Below are positions 44,214-56,900 of a DNA stretch of 64,000 bases, in pieces; the stretch's first letter is position 1; each line of letters opens with the position of its first letter. The notes beneath the pieces are model-generated. The model made no database searches, had not been told where the DNA came from, and worked only from the letters and a program-made list of their open reading frames with translations. Made by a program: the position numbers and the translations under genes. The stretch is from Fragilaria radians (lineage: Eukaryota > Bacillariophyta > Fragilariophyceae > Fragilariales > Fragilariaceae), in assembly GCA_900642245.1 (NCBI GenBank), contig CAAAJI010000043.1, positions 163,425 through 227,424 of the forward strand, in the 5' to 3' direction.

Positions 44214-44953
44214 CCTCAAAAGGAAGCGAGGATGAAAACAAGAAATAGACTTAAATTTTCCTGTAGCCCGTTCACAAATAGAGTTTTTATTTCGGGTTAT
44301 GTTCAAAAATTTCAGCGCAATGTTTATTACTGTCACCTATTCTAATCATCATTACGGCATCCACAGCAACAAACAAATTCTGTTCATAGATGGTAAATCA
44401 AGTGCCTTTGGAAGTCTCTGGAATTGACACCTTTCATTCATGTCATTCCTAGGGTTGGTCCCTCTTTTTATTTGACAGCTGCTTGATCCTCTTACTATAT
44501 GAATTTTATTCCCTTACAAACTCATCATGAAAAGTGCAACAAGATATCAAACAATGGATAGTCTTGGATCCTACAAAGTCCTGGCATGCAAAGACTTGGA
44601 GACCACAACCTAGATAGGAATAAGGGCCAACCTTAATAAACTATGCGGTTTTCAACTTTCCCAATTGGGCCTTCCATCAAGAATAAAATCATAAAAACTG
44701 AAGATCAACACCTTCAAGTCTTGAAAGCTTACTCTGTTTATGTACCAAATCACAGTTTTGATGACATAAAATGTACGTCGCATAACATTCCCTACTCTCT
44801 AGGTTATTTGATTTAGGCGCAAAGAAACAAATTGAAAACAAAACCTTTGTGTATAGACTTGTATATCTAAATAAAGTATCCTGCATTATTGATTTTTTAA
44901 CTTCCCTTTCTTGTATATAAAAGGGTCATGTCCTGTGCCTTTGGATCATTTCC
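44214..44953. other. Intergenic region
   Basis: 5' flank of the two-domain glycosyltransferase gene and 3' flank of the propeller gene. No gene supported. Confidence 0.4.
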
Positions 44954-47900
44954 TTATACCAAAAAGAATGATATATATCCTCTCCTAGAGGACGCTGCTG
45001 CTAGGCGACCATCACTGCTTATACTCACCCTGGAGCCCAAGAAATCTTTATCATCACGGCCCTCTACTTCACCTAATCTCTTCCATCCATTATCGGATGA
45101 GTCTGCCTGTGATACCAGCATAACACCCTGCTCTACTTTATCGTCACAGTGCGAGTTAATGCCAACAACTATCGTTTTAGCATCACCAGACATCTCAATA
45201 GAGCTTGCAGTATAGTCTTCATCATCATAATCAATCGGGTCATGGCTCATAGTCCAATTTTCGCCTGATTCCAGCTTTAAAATACGAACAACTGGCGAGC
45301 TTGTTCCCCAATGAAGCCCTGCAATCGCAACTGACAAGCCATCATCGCTAAGCGAAATGTCGCTGCCATCAAAATATTCTTCGCAATCTTCATCAAAAGA
45401 ATCATAGTCACCGTGGACTCTCTTTATTGGCGGAATAATTGATTCTGTCCAGTTTGATTTTGTGCTATCGAATGTGTACATTTTGGCCATGAAGGTGTTA
45501 TAGGACCCAGTGACACCTAAAGTTTTGCCGTTTGCAGAAAACGAAAGCTTAACATGGTTGCCGAATTCATCGTAAGGGATACTTCCCATCAATGCATCAC
45601 CTTTATTTACCCATTCGTTACTTTTCTTCTCTATGATTCGTATATAACTTGAGAGCTCTGTACATTCTCCATCCATCTTGTCAACTATCGAACCATGGAT
45701 CGCAACTGTACTACCATCAGAACTGATCCTAACTTCTCTCCCAACATCTTGGACCTCTGAATTTACGTCATTGAAACGTTTCTCTAAATTCCAAAGTCCT
45801 TTCGTGCCGAATGTGTAAATGTCGACATATCCAGCATTTCCAGGTTCCGGCTGATTGGCTCCAACAACTAGAATTTTGCCATCTTGAGAAAGATCTACTG
45901 ACTGTCCAAAGCCATCGTACTTTTTTTCACCGAACAAATCTTGACCCCATGGAGAATACATGTTCAAGTTACAATTCCAAGCAAAGACTCGAACCATTCC
46001 ACGATCTTCGCTTTCCCAAGAGTCTATACCAACAGCAATGAATGAACCATTTCCTGATAGTGATATAGACAGCGTGTGCTGGTCTTCTAGTTTCGGTAGA
46101 GAATCGATATCACTTACATGTCCAGCTTTCGCATCAGGGAACGGAGCACAAACCTGGAAAAAACTTCCTGATGAGGCATTTGGAAGGGTTTCGACAGTGG
46201 AGTTGATCAAAACCGTGATATCAGGAGCTTCATGACCATCTGTTGTAATAGTTTCATTACTAATGAAATGGTTTAGAGATATTGCATAAATAGCAACTTT
46301 AGTGTTGCTTCCAACAGCTGCCAGTGACCCATCTCCAGATAGAAAAACTTGACCACCTGGGACACCCATATACTCCGAATCGGTACCTGCTCCTAAAATT
46401 TTCCAAATACCATTGGCATTTTTGGATATTATTGCCATTGCACCTACATTGTCATACTCCCAGTAGGAATTGTCATCAGAGTCGTATTGACTTAATACAA
46501 CAGCAACCACTTGGCCATCATCGGAAACATCAGTGTCTAAGCCGATTTCCACTAAATCTACAGTCTTGTTGTAAACGACGCGAAACGGATCGTTAGTAAA
46601 GTCAAACACTCTTAATTCTTGTACAGCCCCTGATACATTTGTTGCATATTGATAGGCTGCTGAAGACAAAATGTCACCAGATTCATCGAATTCGACGTGA
46701 TTAATCCAAGTCTGTACACCATTTGTGTCTTCAAAAACAGGAGTGTTAATATCTTTCGTCTCGATCCAAATATTTTTTTCGAATTCAAAATGATATTTCA
46801 TAAGACCCTCATCTGGAAGAATAATGTTGAGTTCATCTCCAGCGTCGTTTAGCGAGATGTATGGGTTGAACTCAAACATTTCATTATCTGAAGTGAATGT
46901 CAAGGGTAGATTTTTCCCTTTTAGAACCCATTTGTTTGAATTTGAGTCAAAATCCATCACCAAAGTGAGGTAGCAAGTGTCATTTTTTACGCCAACTAGA
47001 GCGAGGGTTTTTCCATCGTCACTCAGATCAATTGCCGCACCAAGACCATAATACTCGTCCTCAAAGTCTAGTTCTTCTATGCGCTGTCCTAGCCTAGTCC
47101 ATACATTTTCATCAAGAAAAAATACATCTACAAACCCATTTCCTCCATCATAATCTTTCTGAGGAGCTGATACTGCCATTACCTTCCCGTCTTTGGATGA
47201 AGAGACGGCAAATCCGAATTCTTCTCCCTCCTTTTCACCAAGTAAGTCTTGGCCCAGTTGTTGGTATAGTTTTGTAATGCAGGAAAAGGCATACACTCGA
47301 ACCATCCCGAACTGGTAATCTGTGTCTCTAGAGTAGTCACTCAAACCAATGGCAATTATTGACGCATGTTCGTCGATATCCATAGAAGAGACTGTATACT
47401 CCCATCTGTCGTCTTCATCATTATCCTCGGGAACAATAACAAGATCAGTTATATGATGAACTTTATCTGACTGATTCCCAAAGTGAAAAATTGGTTTACA
47501 AATACCAAATTTAGGAANNNNNNNNNNNNNNNNNNNNCGTTCGTAATTACTACCTATAAGGTAAGAACGTACGTTGTTAAATTACCCTCCCTAACTTCGT
47601 TGGTCCGGTTCCTTACTACTACTAATTTACCTCCGTACGGGAACAATAACAAGATCAGTTATATGATGAACTTTATCTGACTGATTCCCAAAGTGAAAAA
47701 TTGGTTTACAAATACCAAATTTAGGAAGTGGTGCAGCTGTAGGCCAGATTACGGTTTTAATTTGATCAGTTGGCGAAGTTGTGCCTTCATTCGTATCGTC
47801 ATTATCCTCTTCATTTTGATCTTGGTTTGACTGGTGAGAACCTGAAGTTTTGGTGCGTTTGTCATCATCGAGAGTCTGACTCCAATCATCTGGAGAATTT

Positions 47901-48199
47901 CCATTGTTACCCTTGAGATTACTTTTACTATTTTCTCCCCTCCTGTGAAAAACAACTGCAACCGCAATGACGATCCCGAGACAGATAACAATCAACAGTG
48001 CTTTAATGAATCTCCTTTTTTCTTTCTTTTCCATAATGGCTTCAAGTTCTAGTCCAACGTACTCGTCTCCCAACGTTGTATGTGAGGATATGGACGCATC
48101 GTCATCATGCAAAAACAAATCATTAAGGCCACCGACCTTTCTATACCGCTTGTTAGACTTTTGTGCCTGATCAATTTTGTCAACGAGCTCAATTGACAT
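44954..48199 (-). CDS. Membrane-anchored beta-propeller protein, split by an assembly artefact
   Basis: ATG 48199, stop 44954. The N-terminal part (48199 to about 47641) has a cytosolic tail of about 65 residues, a membrane segment (ALLIVICLGIVIAVAVVF) and an acidic, Asn/Ser-rich stalk. The rest (about 47517 to 44954) is a long series of blades with the recurring patterns LSDDGKTLALVG, SSDGSTVAIHG and GFGQSVDLSQDGKILVVGA, as in FG-GAP/integrin-like or WD-like propellers common in diatoms. The two parts are in the same frame if one copy of the 90-bp direct repeat flanking the 20-N gap is dropped, giving a protein near 990 aa. As assembled, junk at 47518-47637 breaks the frame. Topology: type II, ectodomain outside. 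Ligand unknown; adhesion or cell-wall contact is a guess. Confidence 0.78.
47428..47727. repeat. 90-bp direct duplication around a 20-N gap, probable misassembly
   Basis: 47428-47517 and 47638-47727 are identical where read. Between them are 20 N (47518-47537) and 100 bp of sequence resembling nothing in the gene. The same coding segment (PKFGICKPIFHF region) is therefore present twice. Confidence 0.9.
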
Positions 48200-50314
48200 G
48201 ATGCTTTACACGAAACTTAAAACGTATGAGATGATTAAGACTTTGTCTGATGAAGAGTTAGTCTTGTTCCAAGGGATACAAAAATGAATTCAGTAAATAA
48301 TTGCTTTGTTGTGTTCGGGTATGTGAACGTTCGTAAAGCAATGCTGCACAGTCTAATTGAACATTACAACAGTTGGGTACTAGTACTTGTGTTTTTCCAT
48401 GTTTGACATTGGATTCGAAGTGCTCCATAAAAATTCAAACCGGCTTCGTGATGTTCAAATTACTATCCCGGTAAAATATCAAGCCGGTCATATCTAATAG
48501 TGATTTTGTCCTCTACCTTGTATACAATCAATGTGCCATCCTTTCCGAATAGTTCTCTCCCCTACAATGGTAGTACTAAAAATAGAATACATGTCAATTC
48601 AAGAATTACTCATGATATTCATTTTATGCTAGAGTTGAAGGATCAAATTCAGCAGTCAAAATTAAAAAAGGTTAAGCACGCTTTGAAAATATATCTTAAA
48701 GGCACTTCTCCTTTTGAAATAAATATATGGTGAACCAATCAAGTTGGCCAATAAAAAAATATTCATCTTGATCTAAACTAGTCACACACAAAAAAGATTA
48801 ATCATTTTTGTGCTACTGCTCCAAGTTGAATAGACACATACTAATTTTTTGTAATCATTGTAATATGTAGGTCTGTCTCTTATTTCTCATCTCCGGTCCA
48901 TGCCGTCATTTCAAATAAATTGTGACTGCAACTAATTTAGAACAAATTGTTTATATATTGTATCCTATATTATAGAGACCTTTGATTAGTATCATCTAGA
49001 ATCTGCAAGTGAAAAAAACAAACGCTAATGATATCAGTTGTTGTTGCTAATTCAGATGTGCTCATTTAAGTCTTATTTTCATCATTAATATTAGCATGCT
49101 CTTTTCAACAGTGGACGTCTCCAAATGATTGTACAAAATAACAACTCTTAAATTAATCTTTTTCAAGACTAAATCAATGTGCTTAACTGTCAATATCTGA
49201 CTTACCTTGATGTATGAATCAAGTTGGTAATACCTTACCCTATAGGTTATGAGCAATACTTACCCTACAGGTTATGAGCAATACCAAGTCTAATATTAAT
49301 GTATAGACTAAGGGAAATATTTGTGTACCGGTAGTGGAGAAGTCCATTATTGTTAGTACAAGTAAATAACAATAGTTTTAAAAAATTCTTACATTTACAC
49401 ATCTAGTCCTGGACAGTTACAAGTTAACTGTCCTTTTCATTCCTTCCACAAATTTGGATGACAGTGAATCATCAGACAATTTTAGTGATAACTAAATATT
49501 GCTTGTAAATGGAAAGTATACTTAATACCTTCCAAGACCAATCTATTTAGACGGTCATAACCAACATCTAAGTGAGATCAGATTACAAGCCCAACTCTTC
49601 AATATCTTGGGAGTTAAAGTTCCACTCCCAGCCTGTCCTTTTTGAGAGTTGAACAGTTGCTCCCAACTCTTCAAGTAAAGGTGTAGTCACAAGATTGAAC
49701 AACTCTTTAAGAGAAGGTCAAACACCTCTTCAAGAGAAGTTCTGAGCCCACGCAAGAAAAGTCTTAATTAGAATATATTTTTACATTCTGCACTCATCTT
49801 AGAGCAATTTCTTCTAAAATTGTAGAATATAGTACAGCTACTTTCTGCGGCTAGATGTGAAAATATAATGAAAATCATCAACATTTACATCCCTTGTTAA
49901 TTCATAAAAGAGTAGACTAATTGCATACTTGTTTATTACCTTTATAAGCTACATCTTAAAGGGTCCTGTATTTCGACTGCCTTAAATTGAAATAGTAGTG
50001 GGATTGACACAAAGATCCATCGACTTGGAGAGATTGTAACCCTGAAAGATAAGTTTCAAGTTAGAGAACATCATATATGATTGGTTGAAGATAAGTGAAT
50101 TAGTTTGGACTTATCGCTCGAAACCCTTCAAAAGAGTATTGATAAAAAAGAGTATTACAGCTATGGTAGAACAAGGATTTATTTCTATGGAAAAGCCTTA
50201 CAGGAATTTGTTGAGTTCTTAGAGCACATTGAAATCATTCTCTCGGGAAGACACAATCCCAAATAAAGGTAAGGGGGGCACAAAAAAGCGTAAGCTGTCT
50301 CAATCAAATAAATA
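48200..50314. other. Intergenic region with retroelement crumbs
   Basis: Apart from the RNase H-like scrap at 48500-48735, AT-rich sequence with no supported gene. Confidence 0.4.
48500..48735 (+). pseudogene. Possible copia RNase H scrap
   Basis: A plus-strand frame reads YNGSTKNRIHVNSRITHD and later KVKHALKIYLKGTSPFEI, spaced like the TRPDI...ALKRIxRYLKGT stretch of copia RNase H. Short and decayed. Confidence 0.45.
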
Positions 50315-50478
50315 CGTTAGAGAGCCTCTTCACAACGAAATTGTTATCACTAGAATAAAAAATTAGGTCTATCCCTGACGTTAATTGTCTTCTCCTTGCT
50401 GTTCTCACATATGACAATTTAACTTGCATCAAGATTCTAAAGTTACCCTATTTCTAAGAGTATTGATGATACAATCCG
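50315..50478 (-). repeat. Stray LTR of family A, minus orientation
   Basis: Aligns with 5885-6054: begins CGTTAGAGAGCCTCTTCAC and ends GATGATACAATCCG, with many substitutions. No internal element is attached on its left. Confidence 0.8.
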
Positions 50479-50527
50479 ATAACCTACAATTCCCAATATT
50501 CTCTCATTGGAAGCTTTAACTTTATAT

Positions 50528-50698
50528 TGGATTGCATCACCAATATTCTTTACTTTTAAGGTTACTTTAGTTTATGGAAGATTAAGCGAGGATATTTATT
50601 ATATGTGAGAACAGTGAAGAGAGGACATCCTAGTTAGCGATAGAACTAATTAATTATTTTAAAGGATTACAATTAAAGTATGAAGAGGCTCTCTAACA
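50528..50698 (+). repeat. Stray LTR of family A, plus orientation
   Basis: Complete TG...CA LTR: begins TGGATTGCATCACCAATATT, ends GAAGAGGCTCTCTAACA. It is inverted relative to the LTR 50 bp upstream. Confidence 0.87.
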
Positions 50699-50779
50699 AG
50701 TTTACCCAAGAAATTAGTTCTCGTTTTGAATATACACTCACATTGTTTTAAACTTTACACTTTTCTTGTAGATCGGACA

Positions 50780-52990
50780 AGAGGAGATATGTTTCTTCCT
50801 AGGATTAAACATTCATCTTTCTTGGCCTCCAAACCCTTAGTTGTCTTGACAAAGATTGTCTCTTGAAGATAACAAACTGAAACGCTGCATCAACAGTGAT
50901 CACTTTTCCAGCTTTAATTTCCATGCCAACTTTCCGGAAAAAAAGAATTTGGATTTTACATCACTTGTTATGTGTGCATAAATTTCCTGATGATCTACTC
51001 AGGGTATTTCGCCAATTATCGCGCTCGAAAATTTTCTCTCGTTTTGCTTTCTGTTAAAAATTCACTTCATAAATGTTTGATATAGCATTCTCGGTTGGAA
51101 ATCTCCATTATGCTTAATTTTTCTCAATCTCCCTTGGCTTTTTCTTCAAATCTTTCGAAATTGCATAGCGCCACTTAACGTTCTTATAAACTACTTGATG
51201 ATAATATGTACTCTCTGTGTCCAGACCAACCATATTGAATCAGTTTTACCTTTTATCAACTCATTACCCAAATTTTGCAATTCAAGAAATTGTGATGGAT
51301 CAGGATTAAACCGGTTTTTCAACTTCGAAGGTTCTTTTAAGGTTTTCTGAAATGTTTGCCTCAATTCCGTCAATAGCGGTTTCCACTGGAACTGATAAAT
51401 TTTCACATCATCATTTGGAACTTCTATATCAGATACATCTTTCTTGTCATGATAGTTAAGATTACTTTAGATTTGATCCAATTTTCGTTATTCAAATAAA
51501 GACAAACCACATCTCTTGCTATAATGAATTGCTTATTCTTCGAATTGAATATCCTGAATAAATTGTCTGCATGAGTAACCAAGAGGTCCTTCATCATTTA
51601 ATTTTCCTTATATATATTTTTCTTAGTTATGACACCAATCATTTTTCCATAGTTTCTTAGCTTTTGAATCCCTAGAGCTGATAGTTGCTATGGTAATAGA
51701 ACGCTCTAGAAGTGCACTCTGCCCTAAGTGACACTCATTTTCGATTTCCCTAGTCATTGAACATTGCCCAGAATCTTTCATCAACGATGTGGAACTTTCT
51801 CGCTTCCTTCCTGTTTCTCAATTTATTCAACTACATTTTCTTTCAAGCTGTCATCAACAACTAATGCCCAAAGTTTCAATCTCAGTAGCTTTCTCCTATG
51901 GTGAAACTGATGAATACGTAGAATCTTTCTCCTAAAATAGTGCTAATGGCCTTTCCGTAGTTTTTAGCATATTTGTATTGTGTCTTTTCAGCTGAATAGG
52001 CTTCAAAAGTCTCAAACTCCCCCATAACATTATATGTATTGGGTTGCATCACCAATGTTCTTTTGTATTACGGTTATAGTTTAGTTTCTTGTAAGTGATT
52101 AGCAATTTAATTTGCTTTATGTGAGAACAGTCAAAAGAAGACACTATTGATTACCGATAGAATAAATAAACTATTTTAGTGATGACAAAGAGGCTTTCTA
52201 AAACATTGAAATGAGAGTTTCAAATTATTCTGGCAGTATCCCTCCCACAGTGGCCCAAGCTTTTATGTAGAGACCAGTACAAATCCATCTTTTGCTGTTC
52301 AAGATTCTATCACAATACAGGTTTGTCTTTCCTTTCATCATCGTCATTGCCAAGATTGAAACCATTGTCCAAAGCCTTGATGATACGGAACAGATTTAGA
52401 CATAGATTTGGTACAATTTTTAAGTTTTCAATTACAGCAACATTTTTTCCGTTCAACCATGCATTGTATGCTTTCAACCTTCTTTGCAATCATTCTTCTA
52501 CCATTTCCAACTGTTACCTCATTCAAAGATGTTGTGCAGTAGTATAAGCCTTCTTTGCGTTTGTAATAATGACAGGAGCACCACGGTCACCATTCAACAC
52601 CACATCAGCTGCAGATCTTGCAATCCCATTTTGTGTACCAACATAAGCACCATCAGTTTGATTTTTTTCTCAACAATTTGAAGCAATGAGACTTCATATG
52701 GCTTAATTCCTTATGATAATTGCAGATAACTTCATTCTTGTCTTCTCTGACAATCTTGGGATAGCAGATTATCTTGTCACCAATGTCCTTGTCCATAAGT
52801 ATAATTTATAACCCATAGTCATCAATTAAACTATTCAGAACTTGAATCAAGAACTGCTCATCAGCCATATTTTGGCCCATGACTTCCAACTTAACTTGTA
52901 GGTCTTCCAAAGGATTTATCCATGTAGTAGGGTCTTTATTGTTTCATAGCTTGCTCTCCGTTAACAATCTCTATTTTTTCACTTTACTGG
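50780..52990 (-). pseudogene. Heavily decayed family A copia element, with LTR insertion
   Basis: Collinear with 3.2-5.4 kb on the minus strand: reverse transcriptase start near 50.85 kb (AGATTGTCTC region), integrase tail near 51.2-51.8 kb, protease and knuckle near 52.5-52.75 kb, and gag LEDLQVKLEV-like region near 52.85-52.92 kb. Full of stops. A plus-oriented LTR interrupts it at 52040-52205. A 5' LTR beyond 53 kb was not found. Confidence 0.75.
52040..52205 (+). repeat. Stray LTR of family A inside decayed copia
   Basis: Begins TGGGTTGCATCACCAATGTT and ends AGGCTTTCTAAAACA; diverged copy in the orientation opposite to the surrounding element, hence a nested solo LTR. Confidence 0.75.
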
Positions 52991-53995
52991 GAGCAGTCAC
53001 TATGTCAACTTTCTCAATTTTTGCAATGGCCAAGATTACTTCATAAAGCGCAAATATAAGGAACAGCATTGTAGAGTAAATCCACCTCACAAGATATCCG
53101 TGGCCCACTCAATTTATATATAACAAGGTATAGAATGCATTACTGAGCTCTCCGACATTGATTATAAAATTAAAAGAAAGCCCAACACATTAGAAACCCC
53201 CAAATTTCCGGCTTAAAAATGATATCAAACTTGTCCTGTCTTATTGGAGCTTGAATTTAGATCCTCAGTGTCAGACTCCAAATAATTGCATGGAACTCTA
53301 GCATTAAATTGTAGCACCTTTCTAAGGCCACATTTGACAAAATAAAATGTTGATAATTGAACTGCAGTGGATTTTCATTGCAAAGATTAGAATTGAGATT
53401 CCTTATGTTTTATCCCTAGTGTGTCAACCTAAGAAACAAATCTAATTGAATCACACCATCAATCATAGTAATTTGACAATTCCATGCATCCCTACTTTTA
53501 ATATCGCAAAATTAGGTTCTTCTCAAAGGTAATACAAAATTTGTTGATTTAGATACTGATGAGGAGTCCAATACTGATGAAGCGAAAAGAAATATGATGT
53601 TCATTTTGCGGTGAAGGGTCCTTAGAAAGAGGAATGATGCTTTCTTCAGTTGGTATGTTTGCTATCAACTTTCGTCGTCGAATCTTGATGTTGCTAAGAT
53701 TCGGTCTCAACGATTATAGGCTGCGTATTTCGTCCAAATAAAATACATTTCTGCTATGTATGATAAATCTTCATTAATTATATTTTTCGCTCTGACGAGA
53801 GGTAAAAAGATTCATCTCGATCCTTAGATTCATCATAGCGTTCGAATCTTCAGGTTTGACAACATTGGTTCTGGAAGGTACACAATTTTATACGCGATTA
53901 CAGGTAGACTTTTCCTAGAGAACTGTAAGATATTTCTGATTCTGATACCTTAGAAATATTAGTGAAGTCTCCTTGAAAAGTTGTGCTTTTGAACT
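52991..53995. other. Intergenic region, 5' flank of the ecto-phosphatase gene
   Basis: AT-rich; no gene or repeat supported. Confidence 0.4.
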
Positions 53996-56900
53996 ATGTT
54001 TTCTTATCAGTTTGCTTTAACGTTATTGGCGCCGCTTTGGTTAGTCTGTGTAGCGGGCGAGAACGTTCGAGAGTTGCAGCAAAACTGTGGTGGTCGAGGA
54101 CCATGCACAAGAGGAGCATCCTGTGTGAATAACTTTTGTGTTTGTGGAGATGGCTGGGTATCGGACCCAAACCTACGAAATGCAGCCCTAGCTGGATATC
54201 TTTCTTGCGTAGACAAGGATGAGTGTGCTTCACCATCCTCGAATATTTGCGCGGCAAAGGAGTCTGGTGGCTTGTGCGTAGATTTTGATCCCCCGATTAA
54301 GTATAAATGTTTCTGCGACATCAAGAAGGGTTTTGTCGCCTCAAAGACAGATCCTACTTTTGGAGAGATAGAATGTAAGAAAGTAAATTTCTTCCAGCGC
54401 GTATCTACCTTCACGACTTGTTCCCAACTAAATGCTAGATGTGATACCTCATCTACCACACTTGCAGAAATCGTCTCTGCTTCTGAAGATGGGGAAACTC
54501 TTATCTACACAGACGGTGAACAGAAAGCATTAGGCTTTGTTGACATTTCCGATATTTCCAAGCCAGTTGCAAGTGGCCTTCTACCTCTTAAAGGCGAGCC
54601 CACATCCGTGACAACCAAAGGAGGATTCGCCTTAGTTGTGGTAAACACTTCGAAAGATAAAGTCGACACCTCTGGCGAGCTTAACGTGATCGAAATCAAG
54701 CAGCAAAGGATCATCGCCACGTTTGATCTTGGTGGACAGCCAGATGCTATCAGTGTATCACCTGATGGGAAGTTCGGCATTGTAGCCATTGAAAATGAGC
54801 GTAATGAAGGCCTTAATGGAGGTTCGCCTCCGCAGCTTCCTGCGGGCTATGTCATGGTACTTGATTGCGCAGACTCAGACCCTCGTAAATGGAGCACTAC
54901 AAAAGTTGAATTGACTAACTTGCCTGATGTGTTGTATCCAACGGACCCAGAGCCGGAGTTTGTTTCGATCAATAGTGACAACATTGCTGCAGTCACTCTG
55001 CAGGAAAACAATGCTTTAGTTTTGATTGATTTAGCGAAAAAAGTTGTTACACGAAGCTTCAGTGCTGGGAGTGTGAGTTTAACTGCCATCGATGACACCG
55101 AAGAAGATGTGATATTAATGGCGCAAAATAAGTCGGGCATCCTTAGAGAGCCTGATGGAATAGTTTGGATTGACACTCGTTATGTGGCAACGGCAGACGA
55201 AGGTAAGTTGTTGAAAACCCATAATTAGTGAATTTTCTATCCGTGAGCCTCAAGGAATTTTTTACAGGTGATTTCAAAGGTGGTTCTAGAGGTTTCACCA
55301 TTTTCGATAGTACGAACGGAGCTGTTGTTTATGCATCTGGAAACCTTTTGGAACACTTGTCTGTAAGATTCGGTCATTATCCAGAGGACCGCTCTAGAAA
55401 TAAAGGAAGTGAACCCGAAAACATCGCCATGGGTACTTTCAAAGGATTTAAAAGGTTGTTTGTGAACACTGAGCGTGCGTCACTTGTATTCATATTTGAT
55501 GTCGAAGATGTCACCAATCCAAAGTTCATTCAAGCTCTCCCAACTGGAAGTGGCCCTGAAGGTGGTTTAACAATCCCTTCTCGTGGTCTTTATGTTGTGG
55601 CTTCAGAAGTTGACGACAGAGCCGCGAAGATACGTTCGAGCATAACGATTTTTGAAGATGGATACACACATGTCAATTATCCTACTATTATTTCAGCCAA
55701 CAGGGCTGATAACACCCCAATTCCCTTTTCAGCTCTTTCTGGTCTTGCTGCTGAAATCCGTGGTAACGGTAATGATGTGAGCAACATCATGTATTCAGTT
55801 GAAGACTCGTATTTCAAAAAATCTCGATTATTCTACATTGACATCTCCTCGTTTCCAGCAGTGATAACCAAGGAGTATCGTTTATTGGACACCAACAAGC
55901 GCTTAATTGTTGCGCCTCTCGGTGCAAAACTAGTGAATTCGGATCTAACAGTCAACCTTGACTTGGAAGGAATTGCTGTGTCTAGACTCGGTGGTTTCTG
56001 GGTAGTTTCTGAGGGCGCTGGAACTGCAGGAGATCCGTCCCGACCAATCACGTCGAACAACTATTTAATTAAAGTGTCGAATGAAGGTGAAATACAGAAC
56101 GTGGTAACGTTACCTAAAGAAGTAAATGACATTCAATCACGATTCGGTTTTGAGGGTTGTGCTGAAGGATCAGGCTCTTTTGCGAACAAAGTTGTGGTGA
56201 CATTTCAGCGTGCCTGGGGGGGAGAATCATCTCCCCGTCTTGGTGTGTATGACTTTATTCTAAACTCTTGGACCTTTTATTTCTATCCCCTAGAAAAAGT
56301 CCAATCTCAATTCGGAGGTTGGGTTGGTCTCTCGGATATAGCTCCATTAGAAGGTGGAAAATTCCTTGTGGTGGAAAGAGACGATCAAGGAGGACCTGAT
56401 GGGGTGATTAAGAGTCTTTACATGATAGATCTTGAAGGTGCTGTGATAGGATCTACTATCAGCAAAACGTTTGTACGCGACCTAACGAAAGATATTCTTT
56501 CCAAAGGTGGACTTTTACTCGAAAAAATTGAAGGAGTTGCTGTGACAAGATCTGGAAAGGTATGGATTGTCAATGACAATGACGGAGTTGAAGGTAACTC
56601 AGGTGAAATACAACTACTCGAAGTATCAGAAACGCAATATAGGCCACGACTTGAGGGCTCGCCACCAGGTTACGAAAATGTCATGATTGTCCACATCAAC
56701 GATCACCACTCGAACTTTGACGAGCAAGTTATAGATCTGCCCAAGTCGCTCATTCCCCCAACTCTGTCCACCACCACTTCTAGTTTAAGAGTATTTTATG
56801 GTGGCTTCGATAGGTCTGTGACACTCATGAATTCGATGGTTAGTGAGGCGAACGCTAAAGGACACGATGTGATAAAAGTTCACGCCGGCGACGCCCTAAC

